Shown here in pieces: positions 16,635-25,150 of a stretch of DNA of 32,582 nt. Each line of letters opens with the position of its first letter. Position 1 is the stretch's first letter. This DNA comes from an uncultured Pelagibacteraceae bacterium (GTDB taxonomy: Bacteria > Pseudomonadota > Alphaproteobacteria > Pelagibacterales > Pelagibacteraceae): contig CACGDZ010000011.1 of the NCBI GenBank assembly GCA_902571955.1, forward strand, positions 1 to 32,582, given 5' to 3'. The position numbers were made by a program, and so were the translations under genes. The notes under the pieces were generated by a model, which saw only the letters and a program-made list of their open reading frames with translations, ran no database searches and was not told where the DNA came from.

Positions 16635-17341
16635 TGGCATATTTTGAGGGAATAGAAATGACAGGTGGATATGGTAATGGTCCTGATATTATTAGTTCGT
16701 GTTCAGTAAATGTTAATAAAGGCGAAATAGTCTCTATTCTAGGCCCTAATGGTGCTGGCAAATCAACTGCTATGAAAGCAATGTTGGGCTTGCTCAATTT
16801 AAAATCTGGATCAGTAAAGATCGATGGCAAAGATATTTCAAAATTATCTCCTCAAGATAGAGTTAAACAAGGTATTTCTTTTGTCCCACAGACCAAAAAC
16901 GTTTTTGCAGGAATGACTGTTGAAGAAAACTTAGAAATGGGTGCATTTCTTGTTGAGAATGAAATCAAAAATATAATTGAGGAAATTTACGAATTGTTTC
17001 CAATTTTAAGAGAGAAAAGAAATCAGATGGTTGGTGAGCTTTCTGGAGGTCAAAGACAGCAAGTAGCTCTAGGTCGAGCTTTAATGATTAAGCCCACAGT
17101 TTTAATGTTAGACGAGCCAACTGCAGGCGTATCACCAATTGTGATGGACGAATTATTTGATCATATCGTCAAAGTTAAAAGAACAAATGTTGCTATTTTA
17201 ATGGTAGAGCAAAATGCAAAACAAGCCTTAAGTATTTCAGATAGAGGCTACGTATTGGTTACTGGAGAAAATCGTTATTCAGGAACTGGAAAAGAATTAT
17301 TAGACGATCCAAGAGTAAGAAGCTCTTTTTTGGGAGGGTAA
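16634..17341 (+). CDS. livF: HAAT ABC importer 2, LivF-type ATPase
   Basis: Second ATPase of importer 2 (235 residues, normal LivF length and lacking the N-terminal extension of the importer 1 copy). Motifs are Walker A GPNGAGKS, Q-loop FVPQTKNVFAGMTVEENL, signature LSGGQRQQVALGRALM, Walker B VLMLDEPTAGVSP and MVEQNAKQAL. It begins within the LivG stop, and its last codons (GGGAGG) serve as the Shine-Dalgarno for the permease ATG two bases beyond its stop, an economical overlap. Confidence 0.93.
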   Translation: MAYFEGIEMTGGYGNGPDIISSCSVNVNKGEIVSILGPNGAGKSTAMKAMLGLLNLKSGSVKIDGKDISKLSPQDRVKQGISFVPQTKNVFAGMTVEENLEMGAFLVENEIKNIIEEIYELFPILREKRNQMVGELSGGQRQQVALGRALMIKPTVLMLDEPTAGVSPIVMDELFDHIVKVKRTNVAILMVEQNAKQALSISDRGYVLVTGENRYSGTGKELLDDPRVRSSFLGG

Positions 17342-17342
17342 T

Positions 17343-18353
17343 ATGGATTTTGTAAATGCGATAATTCTTTTATTAAATTATATTTTTATTCCTGCATTAA
17401 CTTATGGATCTCAGTTAGCACTGGGCGCAATATTTGTAACACTTATTTATGGAATTCTACGATTTGCAAACTTTGCAACTGGTGACATGATGTCTTTTGG
17501 AACCATGATGACAATTTTGTTTACATGGTATTTTCAATCATTAGGTGTCTCTTTGGGTGTTTTACCTACTGCTTTATTAGCTATCCCATTAGGAATTATT
17601 TTCATGATTCTTTACATGCTTTTAATAGATAAATTTGTCTTCAAATATTATAGACACCAGAAAAGCCCTCCGGTTCAGTTTGCAATGGTAAGTATTGGAG
17701 TAATGTTTGTAACTCAAGCAGTGGTAAGAATTATTATTGGACCTGGCGACAGAAGATTTTTTGATGGTGAAAAATTCATTATTAAAGCACGTGAGTTTAA
17801 GGAGATGACAGGCCTAAATGAAGGTCTAGCAATAAAATCAACTCAAGTCTTAACAATATTTGTTACAATAGTTTTGGTTTCTTTATTATTTTGGTTTCTA
17901 AATAAAACTAAAACCGGCAAAAGTATGAAAGCTTATTCTGATAATGAAGATCTTGCTTTGCTATCAGGTATTGATCCAAAAAAAATAGTTTTGGTTACTT
18001 GGGTAATTGCTGGAATTTTAGCCACAATAGGTGGTGCTTTGTATGGTTTAGATAAAAGTTTTAAACCATTTACCTACTTTAATAATATGCTTCCTATTTT
18101 TGCTGCTGCAATAGTTGGAGGAATTGGAAATCCGTTTGGAGCCTTTTTAGGTGGATATGTAATTGCTTTTTCAGAAATTTTATTAACTTATGCCTACAAG
18201 AAATTTTTTATGTATGTTTTACCAGAAAGTATGGAGCCAGATAGTTTAGTTCAACTTCTGTCTACAGATTATAAATTTGCTGTATCATTCTCCATACTTG
18301 TAATAGTTTTAATATATCGGCCTTCAGGAATATTTAAGGGTAAAGTATTGTGA
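17343..18353 (+). CDS. livH: HAAT ABC importer 2, LivH-type permease
   Basis: Membrane subunit of importer 2 (336 residues, about eight helices). The N terminus carries the LivH pattern QLALGAIFVTLIYGILRFANFATGDMMSFG. The coupling region is KSMKAYSDNEDLALLSGIDPKK, then the helix WVIAGILATIGGALYGLD and AAAIVGGIGNPFGAFLGG. A central loop (IGPGDRRFFDGEKF..KEMTGLNEGLAI) is longer than in the importer 1 copy. The stop TGA overlaps the GTG start of the LivM gene. Substrate unknown. Confidence 0.92.
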   Translation: MDFVNAIILLLNYIFIPALTYGSQLALGAIFVTLIYGILRFANFATGDMMSFGTMMTILFTWYFQSLGVSLGVLPTALLAIPLGIIFMILYMLLIDKFVFKYYRHQKSPPVQFAMVSIGVMFVTQAVVRIIIGPGDRRFFDGEKFIIKAREFKEMTGLNEGLAIKSTQVLTIFVTIVLVSLLFWFLNKTKTGKSMKAYSDNEDLALLSGIDPKKIVLVTWVIAGILATIGGALYGLDKSFKPFTYFNNMLPIFAAAIVGGIGNPFGAFLGGYVIAFSEILLTYAYKKFFMYVLPESMEPDSLVQLLSTDYKFAVSFSILVIVLIYRPSGIFKGKVL

Positions 18354-19720
18354 GAAAAAATTTAAATGTAATTGCAGCTTACAGCATCATGATGGTGCTT
18401 ATCCTGATGGTTGGAATATTTCAATCTTGGAATATTGCATTATCAATTTTTAATCTTTGTTTGATTTCTGCAGTGATGACAATGGGAGCAAATATTCAAT
18501 GGGGATACGCTGGCTTAATTAATTTTGGAATTATGGGATATACAGCTTTAGGTGGTTTAGCTGCAGTATTGATATCTGTAGATCCTGTTCAAGAAGCCTG
18601 GAGGGCAGGAGGTTTCGACATTCTAATGTCGTTATGGCTCATAGTAGTAATGGTATTAGTTATACGCTTTGTTTTAAAAAGATTTGAAAAATCAAAAATA
18701 AGAACATACAGCATAGCTGCAATAATAATTTCAGGTATTTTGCTTATTAGATTTTCTGCAGAGCCAGGTATTGAAGCTATTGAAGCAGTTGATCCTGCTA
18801 AAACTGGTTTCCTAGGGGGATTTGGATTACCAATTATATTTTCTTGGATAGTCGGAGCCCTTTTTGCAGGGGGTTTAGCATTTATAGTTGGAAAAGTTGC
18901 ACTTGGTCTTAGAGCAGATTATTTAGCTATTGCTACTCTTCTTATTTCTGAAATTGTTATTGCAATTATTAAACACGAAGATTGGCTCACAAGAGGTGTA
19001 AAAAACGTTATTGGATTAAAAAGACCCGCACCATATGAAGTAGATCTTCAAACGACAGATTGGTTTATTAAATTAGTTGAAAAGTTTAATTCAGGAAAAT
19101 TAAGTGTAATTGAGAATTTAGCTGATAGACAAGCTGCTCTAAATCAACTTGTAATCGAAGGCTCATCAGTATTTGTAAAATTATGTTACTCTGGATTATT
19201 CTTAGTAGTAGTAATTATTCTTTTAATTTTAACACAAAAAGCTCTTTATTCTCCTTGGGGAAGAATGATGAGAGCAATAAGAGATAATGAAGAAGCTGCA
19301 AATGCAATGGGTAAAAATGTTGTTAAACAACATTTGTTAATTTTTATTTTAGGTTCAGCTATTGTTGGAATTGCTGGTGCAATGTTGGTTACTCAAGATG
19401 GTTTATTTACCCCAGGAAGCTATAGACCTATGAGATATACATTTTTGATTTGGGTGATGGTAATTGTCGGAGGAAGTGGAAATAATTTTGGAGCAATTTT
19501 AGGAGGATTTGTTGTTTGGTTCTTATGGATTGAAGCTGCACCAATATCATTATTTTTAATAAATTTTTTCACATCTGGAATTCCTGAAACAAATGCACTT
19601 AAAGCACATTTAATAGAAAGTGTTCCTTATTTCAGATTTTTAATGATGGGATTAGGATTATTATTCATAATGAGGTATCGACCTAAAGGTATACTTCCTG
19701 AAAAAATAGAAATAAAGTAA
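18350..19720 (+). CDS. livM: HAAT ABC importer 2, LivM-type permease with insertion
   Basis: Second membrane subunit of importer 2, starting at GTG 18350 (GTGA overlap with LivH). The family core is clear: LISAVMTMGANIQWGYAGLINFGIMGYTALGGL, LGLRADYLAIATLLISEIV, coupling segment RAIRDNEEAANAMGKN, and VIVGGSGNNFGAILGG. At 456 residues it is about 100 longer than a usual LivM. Extra hydrophobic sequence (roughly residues 80-160) and an extra hydrophilic stretch (about 220-270, with TTDWFIKLVEKF) account for this. The insertion may set substrate class or partner specificity. No binding protein lies beside it on the same strand; the likely receptor is the convergent gene ending at 21000. Confidence 0.9.
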   Translation: MRKNLNVIAAYSIMMVLILMVGIFQSWNIALSIFNLCLISAVMTMGANIQWGYAGLINFGIMGYTALGGLAAVLISVDPVQEAWRAGGFDILMSLWLIVVMVLVIRFVLKRFEKSKIRTYSIAAIIISGILLIRFSAEPGIEAIEAVDPAKTGFLGGFGLPIIFSWIVGALFAGGLAFIVGKVALGLRADYLAIATLLISEIVIAIIKHEDWLTRGVKNVIGLKRPAPYEVDLQTTDWFIKLVEKFNSGKLSVIENLADRQAALNQLVIEGSSVFVKLCYSGLFLVVVIILLILTQKALYSPWGRMMRAIRDNEEAANAMGKNVVKQHLLIFILGSAIVGIAGAMLVTQDGLFTPGSYRPMRYTFLIWVMVIVGGSGNNFGAILGGFVVWFLWIEAAPISLFLINFFTSGIPETNALKAHLIESVPYFRFLMMGLGLLFIMRYRPKGILPEKIEIK

Positions 19721-19725
19721 ACCAA

Positions 19726-19797
19726 ATGAAATATATTATATTAGGTGCTGCTGCTGCTTGGGCTTTGTATATGGCTGATAAGTATTTATTCTTTTAA
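19726..19797 (+). CDS. 23-residue single-helix membrane micro-ORF
   Basis: ATG at 19726 opens a 23-codon frame ending in TAA at 19795-19797. The peptide starts MKYIILGAAAAWALYM and ends ADKYLFF: one short transmembrane helix with a Lys near each end. The stop overlaps the ATG of the MFS gene by one base (TAATG), exactly like the coupled genes of this operon, and the whole LivM-MFS gap is used by it. It has the base composition of its neighbours. It could be a small transporter-associated subunit or a translation-coupling leader. No family is recognised; reality is inferred from architecture alone. Confidence 0.5.
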   Translation: MKYIILGAAAAWALYMADKYLFF

Positions 19798-20966
19798 TGA
19801 ATAAAAATCTTTCGTTACTTATTTTAAGTCAGATTTTTGCTTTTACAGCTGCCCCAGTCACCGTTTTTTTAAGTGGTATAATTGGTTCAAAATTTAGTCC
19901 AATAAAATCTTTAGCAACTCTTCCAATGGCTTTGTCAGTTGTTGGAATTGCGTTATTTGCTTTTTTTGCTGCAAAACTAATGAGTATAATTGGACGAAAA
20001 TTAGGATTTATTTATGCATCAATAGGAACAAGTCTAGCATCTCTTTTAACTGCATACTCTATAATAATAGAAAGCTTTATCTTATATAATTTGGGATGCT
20101 TTTTAATTGGTGGAGGAATAGCTTTCAGTCATCAATATCGTTTTGCAGCAGTCGAGGTTGTAGATAAGGATTACGCACCAAAAGCAATTTCTATCATTTT
20201 GTTAGCAGGAATAGGTTCGGCGTTTATTGGACCAAATATTGCAAATATTTCTAAAGAATTTATTTCAGATCACATGTATGCTGGTTCATATCTTGCACTT
20301 GCTATTTTATCTATCTCATCAACAATATTTTTAATTTTTTATAAGGAACCAAAAACGATATCTAGTAATCAATATAAAACTGGAAGAAGTTTTTTTGAGC
20401 TTATCTCTCAACCTAGATTTCTACAGGCGCTCGTAGCTTCAGCTTTTGCCTATGCTGTAATGACTTTTTTAATGACAGCAACTCCTATAAGTATGCATCT
20501 GATGGAGAAAATAAGTTTAAGCAAGACTGGATTTGTTATTCAGCTTCATATAGCAGCCATGTTTTTACCTTCACTAGTTACAGGAAATTTAATTAAAAGG
20601 TTTGGTCATAGTAAAATAATGCATGTAGGAGTTTTATTGTTTTTAGTCACAATTATTACCAGTTTATTTGAACAGAATTATATTAACTATATGGTTGCAC
20701 TTATTTTCCTGGGACTAGGGTGGAATTTTTTATTCATTTCAGGAACAAGCTTACTTGTTTTGTGTTACAGAGAAGAAGAAAAATTTAGAGCTCAAGGGTA
20801 TAATGATTTAATTGTTTATTCTATACAAGCATTAGCCAGTTTGTCTGCTGGAGTATTTCTTAGCTTAACTAGCTGGAAAACTATGAATTTAATATGTCTG
20901 ATTTTTCTAATTATCATAGCTCTATCTACCATAAGAGCTGATTTAAAAAAAAACCCCAGTAATTAA
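19797..20966 (+). CDS. MFS transporter
   Basis: Major facilitator with about twelve hydrophobic helices in 389 residues. The loop between helices 2 and 3 reads AAKLMSIIGRKLGFIYAS, the shortened MFS motif G-x-x-D/GRK-x-G, and the symmetrical one after helix 8 is GNLIKRFGHSK. The family resembles YbjJ/YfkF-like permeases with unknown substrate. It is the last gene of the plus-strand run that includes importer 2, translationally coupled to the micro-ORF, and its stop codon lies inside the left arm of a strong terminator. Export of a catabolic product is possible but not shown. Confidence 0.85.
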   Translation: MNKNLSLLILSQIFAFTAAPVTVFLSGIIGSKFSPIKSLATLPMALSVVGIALFAFFAAKLMSIIGRKLGFIYASIGTSLASLLTAYSIIIESFILYNLGCFLIGGGIAFSHQYRFAAVEVVDKDYAPKAISIILLAGIGSAFIGPNIANISKEFISDHMYAGSYLALAILSISSTIFLIFYKEPKTISSNQYKTGRSFFELISQPRFLQALVASAFAYAVMTFLMTATPISMHLMEKISLSKTGFVIQLHIAAMFLPSLVTGNLIKRFGHSKIMHVGVLLFLVTIITSLFEQNYINYMVALIFLGLGWNFLFISGTSLLVLCYREEEKFRAQGYNDLIVYSIQALASLSAGVFLSLTSWKTMNLICLIFLIIIALSTIRADLKKNPSN

Positions 20967-20983
20967 ATTACTGGGGTTTTTTT
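20945..20983. terminator. Bidirectional terminator between MFS and HAAT binding protein 2
   Basis: CCCCAGTAATT (20954-20964) and AATTACTGGGG (20966-20976) form a perfect palindrome. A nine-A run lies on the left (20945-20953) and a seven-T run on the right (20977-20983). It therefore terminates transcription from both strands. The MFS stop TAA (20964-20966) is within the palindrome and the convergent gene ends 16 bases to the right. Confidence 0.93.
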
Positions 20984-20999
20984 AAATTTAGATAAAAAA

Positions 21000-22190
21000 T
21001 TATCTTTGTTTTTTAGTTTTGAATTTTCCGCCTTTAATTTCTTGTTCTAAGAAAGAACCTTCAGCTTCACCAACACTAGTAAAAGTTACTCCGGTTGCAC
21101 CTTCATAATTAATCTTTTTACCCTTTGCTAGTAAGTCTAAACCTTTCTTAAGTTCACCTGGATAAATTTTAGTTCCAGGAGCATTAGCAACATCCATTAC
21201 ATTTTTTGCAATTGATGCTCTGTCAGCAGAGTTACCTGCTTGCATTGCAAGAACGATTAAAGCAGCTGCATCGTAAGATTCACCTGTGTAAGGACCAGAA
21301 GCTTCTACACCCCCAGCTTTTGCAACTTCAGCAAATATACCTGCACCTTTGCCAGTAGAACCTGGTAATGATCCAAATGATTTACTTAAATCTTTACCAA
21401 AAGCGTCAACTAAAGATTGACCGATCATACCATCTGATAAAACAAATTTATCAAATGCACCAGAGTCTAAAGAAGCTTGAATAATTCCTTTTCCTCCTTG
21501 GTCAAGATAACCAATAACTGCTACAGCGTCACCACCAGCAGAAGCAAGAGTTGCTACTTCAGATGAGTAATCTGCTTTTCCATCTTCGTGAGCAGTTACA
21601 GTTGTAACTTTAATACCATGAGCTTCAACTGCTGCTTTATAAACATCAGCTAAACCTTTACCATAGTCATTATTAGTATAAGTGATTGCAACACTTTTTA
21701 CTTTTCTATCTTTAGTTATGTCAGCTAAAATTTGGCCACCTCTAGCATCTGATGGAGCAGTTCTAAAGAAGTACCCTTTATCATCTAAAGTTGTTAATCC
21801 TGGAGAAGTTGCTGAAGGTGAAATCATAACCACACCATTTGGTACAGCAACATTTGTTGCAATAGCACCAGTTACACCTGAACAGTCTGCTCCCATAATT
21901 GCAGCTACACCACCTGAAATTAAACCTTCAGCTGCAGCTGTTGCCGCTGCTGAGTCAACACAAGTTGAGTCTGCTCTTACTGGCTCAATTTTTTTTCCAC
22001 CTAATAGTGAACCTGAATCAGAAGCTTCTTTAAATGCAAGCTCTGCAGATGCAGCCATAGCTGGAGTTAGAGATTCAATAGGACCAGTGAATCCTAAGAT
22101 GATCCCCATTTTAATCGAATGTCCGTCTGCCATTACATTTGAACCAAAACTTGAAACAAACATAAATACAGCGATAAATAGTTTTCTCAT
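21000..22190 (-). CDS. HAAT-family periplasmic substrate-binding protein 2
   Basis: Periplasmic receptor of the Peripla_BP_6 family, 396 residues from the ATG at 22190. I prefer that start over TTG 22214 because AGAGGAAG stands directly before it and it leaves a compact signal peptide (basic start, IAVFMFVSSFGS core, cleavage likely after NVMA). The mature protein begins with MGIILGFTGPIESLTPAMAASAELAF, then DSTCVDSAAATAAAEGLI and GADCSGVTGAI, then ISPSATSPGLT, FFRTAPSDARGG and YTNNDYGKG, all characteristic. Two Cys in the mature N-domain could form a disulfide. It is convergent with, and probably serves, importer 2, which lacks its own receptor gene. An 8-bp inverted repeat lies upstream (22237-22255). 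Confidence 0.9.
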   Translation of the reverse strand: MRKLFIAVFMFVSSFGSNVMADGHSIKMGIILGFTGPIESLTPAMAASAELAFKEASDSGSLLGGKKIEPVRADSTCVDSAAATAAAEGLISGGVAAIMGADCSGVTGAIATNVAVPNGVVMISPSATSPGLTTLDDKGYFFRTAPSDARGGQILADITKDRKVKSVAITYTNNDYGKGLADVYKAAVEAHGIKVTTVTAHEDGKADYSSEVATLASAGGDAVAVIGYLDQGGKGIIQASLDSGAFDKFVLSDGMIGQSLVDAFGKDLSKSFGSLPGSTGKGAGIFAEVAKAGGVEASGPYTGESYDAAALIVLAMQAGNSADRASIAKNVMDVANAPGTKIYPGELKKGLDLLAKGKKINYEGATGVTFTSVGEAEGSFLEQEIKGGKFKTKKQR

Positions 22191-22236
22191 TATCTTCCTC
22201 TTTATTGTTAACAATTTATAAAAACCAATTTAAGTA

Positions 22237-22255
22237 TGAATATTATTAATATTCA
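22237..22255. repeat. 8-bp perfect inverted repeat upstream of binding protein 2
   Basis: TGAATATT (22237-22244), a 3-base spacer and AATATTCA (22248-22255) form a perfect 19-base palindrome, 47 bases upstream of the binding-protein start at 22190. The geometry suits a dimeric repressor or activator operator, or the AT-rich core of a promoter. AT-rich palindromes do occur by chance in such a genome, so this is moderate evidence. Confidence 0.45.
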
Positions 22256-22299
22256 ATGACAAAATTATCCTATTTTAGACAGTTAATTGACGCTGATAA

Positions 22300-23781
22300 T
22301 TATCTGATCGAGAAAGGGTCTAAAGAAGGTTCGTCTGATGTGTAGAACCAAGTTGTTTTTACTCGTGTATAGTCTTTGATTGAGTCAATTCCTGCTTCTT
22401 TACCATATCCACTATCCTTAATACCTCCAAATGGAGCTGAGGGTGAAATTAATCTATAAGTATTTACAAATGTTATTCCTGCTCGGATAGCATTAGATAC
22501 CCTCATGCCTCTTGCAAGATCACTGGTATAAACACCTGAAGAAAGACCATATTGATTGTCGTTCATTAATTCTATTACTTCTTTTTCAGTATCAAATTTC
22601 ATCACTGATAAAACAGGTCCAAAAAGTTCGTTTTCAGCAACTGGTAAATTATGATTTTCACACTCAATAATTGTTGGTGGGAAATAATAACCTTCATTTG
22701 AAAAAGGATGTCTTTTACCACCACATTTAATTTTTCCACCTTGTTCAACAGTTAATTTAATATTTTTTTCTATTACCTCTAATTGTTTAAAGTTACTTAA
22801 GGGTCCCATTTCAGTATCAGAATCCATTGGAGCGCCTATTTTAATTTTTTCTGCTCTTGATGCTAATTTATCTAAAAATTCATTATAAATTCCTTTTTGT
22901 AAGTACAACCTTGAACCTGCTATACAGCTTTGACCACTTGCTCCAAATATTCCAGCGGTTATTCCATTAATTGCATTTTCTTGTTTAGCATCATCAAAAA
23001 CAGCTACAGGACTTTTTCCACCTAACTCTAAACTTACCTCAGATAAATTTTCTGCAGAGTTTCTAATTATATGTCTTGCAGTTTCAGGACCTCCTGTAAA
23101 AGCTACTTTCTCAACTAGGTTGTGAGTAGTTAAAGCTTTACCACATGGATCTCCAAGACCAGAAACTACATTTAATACACCTTTTGGTATTCCAGTTTCT
23201 TCAACTAACTTTGCAAACTCAAACATAGTTGCTGGTGCTAATTCAGAACATTTAATTACTACTGTATTACCCATAGCTAAAGCAGGAGCAACTTTTGTTG
23301 CAGTTAAAAACATTTGGGAATTCCAGGGAATGATAGCTACAATAACACCTATTGGAATTCTTGTTGTGATCGCTTGAATATTTGGTTTATCTATTGGAAG
23401 AACTGTTCCTTCGACTTTATCAGCTAAACCTGCATAATAATCATAATATTCTGCAATGTATTTTGCTTGTTGATAAGTTTCTCTGTACAGTTTTCCTGTA
23501 TCAATTGTTTCAATCTTTCCTAATAATTCAGAATTTTCTCTAAGCTTATTTCCAATGGCTCTTAAATATTTTGCTCTATCTCTTGCAAGCATCTTTGGCC
23601 ATTCACCTTCAAAAGCTTTTTGTGCAGCTTTTACAGCTCTATCCACATCATTTGCACTAGCTTCAGGTACTACAGCCCAAGGCTTATTATTTTCTGGATT
23701 TAAAGTTTCAAAAGTTTTTTTTGTATCAGAGTCTACCCACTGACCATCTATAAACATTTGATATTTTTTTAATTCAGGCAT
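22300..23781 (-). CDS. NAD(P)-dependent aldehyde dehydrogenase
   Basis: Oxidises an aldehyde to the acid; 493 residues, normal for the ALDH superfamily. Catalytic residues are N154 (IIPWNSQ), K178 (VVIKCSE), general base E252 (LELGGKSP) and nucleophile C286 (GASGQSCIAGSR). The C-terminal NPFGGIKDSGYGKE-type segment appears as PFGGIKDSGYGKEAGI. Sequence style is like the betaine/gamma-aminobutyraldehyde branch of class 1/2 ALDHs. It overlaps the upstream hydrolase by 8 bases, so it is the last gene of the LLM-DUF1185-hydrolase-ALDH operon and probably oxidises the aldehyde that pathway releases. Substrate is not identifiable from sequence. Confidence 0.93.
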   Translation of the reverse strand: MPELKKYQMFIDGQWVDSDTKKTFETLNPENNKPWAVVPEASANDVDRAVKAAQKAFEGEWPKMLARDRAKYLRAIGNKLRENSELLGKIETIDTGKLYRETYQQAKYIAEYYDYYAGLADKVEGTVLPIDKPNIQAITTRIPIGVIVAIIPWNSQMFLTATKVAPALAMGNTVVIKCSELAPATMFEFAKLVEETGIPKGVLNVVSGLGDPCGKALTTHNLVEKVAFTGGPETARHIIRNSAENLSEVSLELGGKSPVAVFDDAKQENAINGITAGIFGASGQSCIAGSRLYLQKGIYNEFLDKLASRAEKIKIGAPMDSDTEMGPLSNFKQLEVIEKNIKLTVEQGGKIKCGGKRHPFSNEGYYFPPTIIECENHNLPVAENELFGPVLSVMKFDTEKEVIELMNDNQYGLSSGVYTSDLARGMRVSNAIRAGITFVNTYRLISPSAPFGGIKDSGYGKEAGIDSIKDYTRVKTTWFYTSDEPSLDPFSIR

Positions 23782-24559
23782 TATTTATATGTTTCATTAT
23801 TGCATTATTTACTTCATCTGCATATTCAATAGTACATAGATGTTTTCCATTTTTGATTTCAACATATGTTGAATTTTGTATATCTTTCTTTAAATTTTTC
23901 GACATATTAGGTGTAGATCCTGGATCATCTGATCCTGTTATTATTAAGGTATTTGTTTTTATATTTTTTATATTTTCGAGATTGTCCTTATAGTTTGCAA
24001 ACACCTCATAAGATTTAATAAAATTTTCTTGATCAATTCCTTTCTTATTAAGAGTTTTCATAAACTCATCATATAAGTCAGGATTTTCCTCAAGGTATTT
24101 ATCTGAAAACCATCTCTTCATTGCCATTTGTGATATTGGCATATTTTTTTTTGCTAAATTAACTCTATCAATTACATTTTGTCTTTCTTCACCTGTTCTT
24201 TTGTATGTAGTAGATATTAGAGTTAAAGAATTTAAATAATTTTGGTATTTTGAGGAAAATTCAATTGCAATCAAAGATCCAATAGAAAATCCAATTAAAT
24301 TAAATTTCTCTATATTTAAGTTATTTACCAGATTTGATAATTGATCTGTAAAATTTTCCATTGTTAATTCTTGCGAATTAAAAGGTGTTTTTCCATGTCC
24401 TAACAGATCGTAAGTTATAAATGAATTGTCCTTAAAAAATTCAATTTGCGGTCTCCACATTTGCTGATTTAAACCAACGCCATGAATAAAAATTATAGGT
24501 AAAGAATTCTTGTTATTAAAATAATAATGATTTTGATCTTTATCAAAATTATAAGACAT
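23774..24559 (-). CDS. Alpha/beta hydrolase
   Basis: Cytoplasmic hydrolase of 261 residues with the alpha/beta fold. The oxyanion-hole segment is IFIHGVGLNQQMW, the nucleophile elbow is GFSIGS (Ser about residue 94), the acid is Asp in TGSDDPGSTP, and the catalytic His is in NGKHLCTIEYADEV. The arrangement resembles RutD, PcaD and other C-C or ester/amide hydrolases in ring-cleavage pathways. No signal peptide is present. It sits between the DUF1185 gene (3-base gap) and the aldehyde dehydrogenase (8-base overlap). Together with the flavin monooxygenase this suggests hydrolysis of an oxygenated intermediate, which is inference. Confidence 0.88.
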   Translation of the reverse strand: MSYNFDKDQNHYYFNNKNSLPIIFIHGVGLNQQMWRPQIEFFKDNSFITYDLLGHGKTPFNSQELTMENFTDQLSNLVNNLNIEKFNLIGFSIGSLIAIEFSSKYQNYLNSLTLISTTYKRTGEERQNVIDRVNLAKKNMPISQMAMKRWFSDKYLEENPDLYDEFMKTLNKKGIDQENFIKSYEVFANYKDNLENIKNIKTNTLIITGSDDPGSTPNMSKNLKKDIQNSTYVEIKNGKHLCTIEYADEVNNAIMKHINNA

Positions 24560-24562
24560 TAA

Positions 24563-25147
24563 TTAGTTATCGATGCCCATCTCTTTCATGTCTTGATATC
24601 TATCACCCGTTCTTGCATGAGCTCGTCCAGTTGGAGCGCCTCCAATTGCAACAACTATCTCATCCTCGTTTGGTGCATCATGAATCGTAAATTCATGTGT
24701 TAGATAAAAAGGTCTTAATCCAGCATCAGTTTTATGCATCATTGGAATCGAAATTTTTGCACCTGCCGGACCTCTGGTATTTGTAAAACTTAAATAGGAA
24801 GTACCACTAACTGCATCTCTAAATTTATTTCCAAATCTTAAAGTATGAATAAATGCAGATGCGTGTTCTATCTCACCATTTAATCCAACCATGGCAGCTT
24901 TCCCATAAGCTAAAATTTTTTCTCCTGACCCAATTTCTTTGGTTAACTCCGGCACTAAAAGATCTCCTAATTGAGGCGCAAGATCTAATATTTCTGGTTT
25001 CAAATCTTCTACAAAACCTTTTCCAGCCCAAGGATTTTCTATGACAGCTGCAACTGACACTAGCAGAACAGGCTCTTTTGCTTTTTTTTCACCTTCAATA
25101 AAAGTTTTATCTACAAATTTTGTAAATTTTCTTAGTTTTAAATCCAT
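24563..25147 (-). CDS. Amino acid synthesis family protein (DUF1185/PF06684)
   Basis: A 194-residue protein that matches the DUF1185 'amino acid synthesis' family as I recall it. Recognisable blocks are LLVSVAAVIENPWAGKGFVEDL near the N terminus, GEKILAYGKAAMVGLNGEIEHASAFIHTL in the middle, then VSGTSYLSFTNTRGPAGA. A C-terminal DEIVVAIGGAPTGRAHARTGDR follows. The family label is historical and its enzymatic role is not established. Its fixed position beside the LLM monooxygenase (3-base gap) and the hydrolase makes a catabolic rather than biosynthetic role likely here. No signal peptide or membrane helix. Confidence 0.85.
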   Translation of the reverse strand: MDLKLRKFTKFVDKTFIEGEKKAKEPVLLVSVAAVIENPWAGKGFVEDLKPEILDLAPQLGDLLVPELTKEIGSGEKILAYGKAAMVGLNGEIEHASAFIHTLRFGNKFRDAVSGTSYLSFTNTRGPAGAKISIPMMHKTDAGLRPFYLTHEFTIHDAPNEDEIVVAIGGAPTGRAHARTGDRYQDMKEMGIDN

Positions 25148-25150
25148 TAA

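Noticed and set aside
21682..22221. A 179-codon open frame antisense to binding protein 2
   Set aside because: It is the mirror of the conserved N-domain of the receptor; its Ala/Glu/Pro-rich repeats come from the reverse complement of Ala/Gly codons.
22295..22304. GATAATTATC palindrome at the aldehyde dehydrogenase stop
   Set aside because: Short, all but AT and without a T run; expected by chance in this composition.
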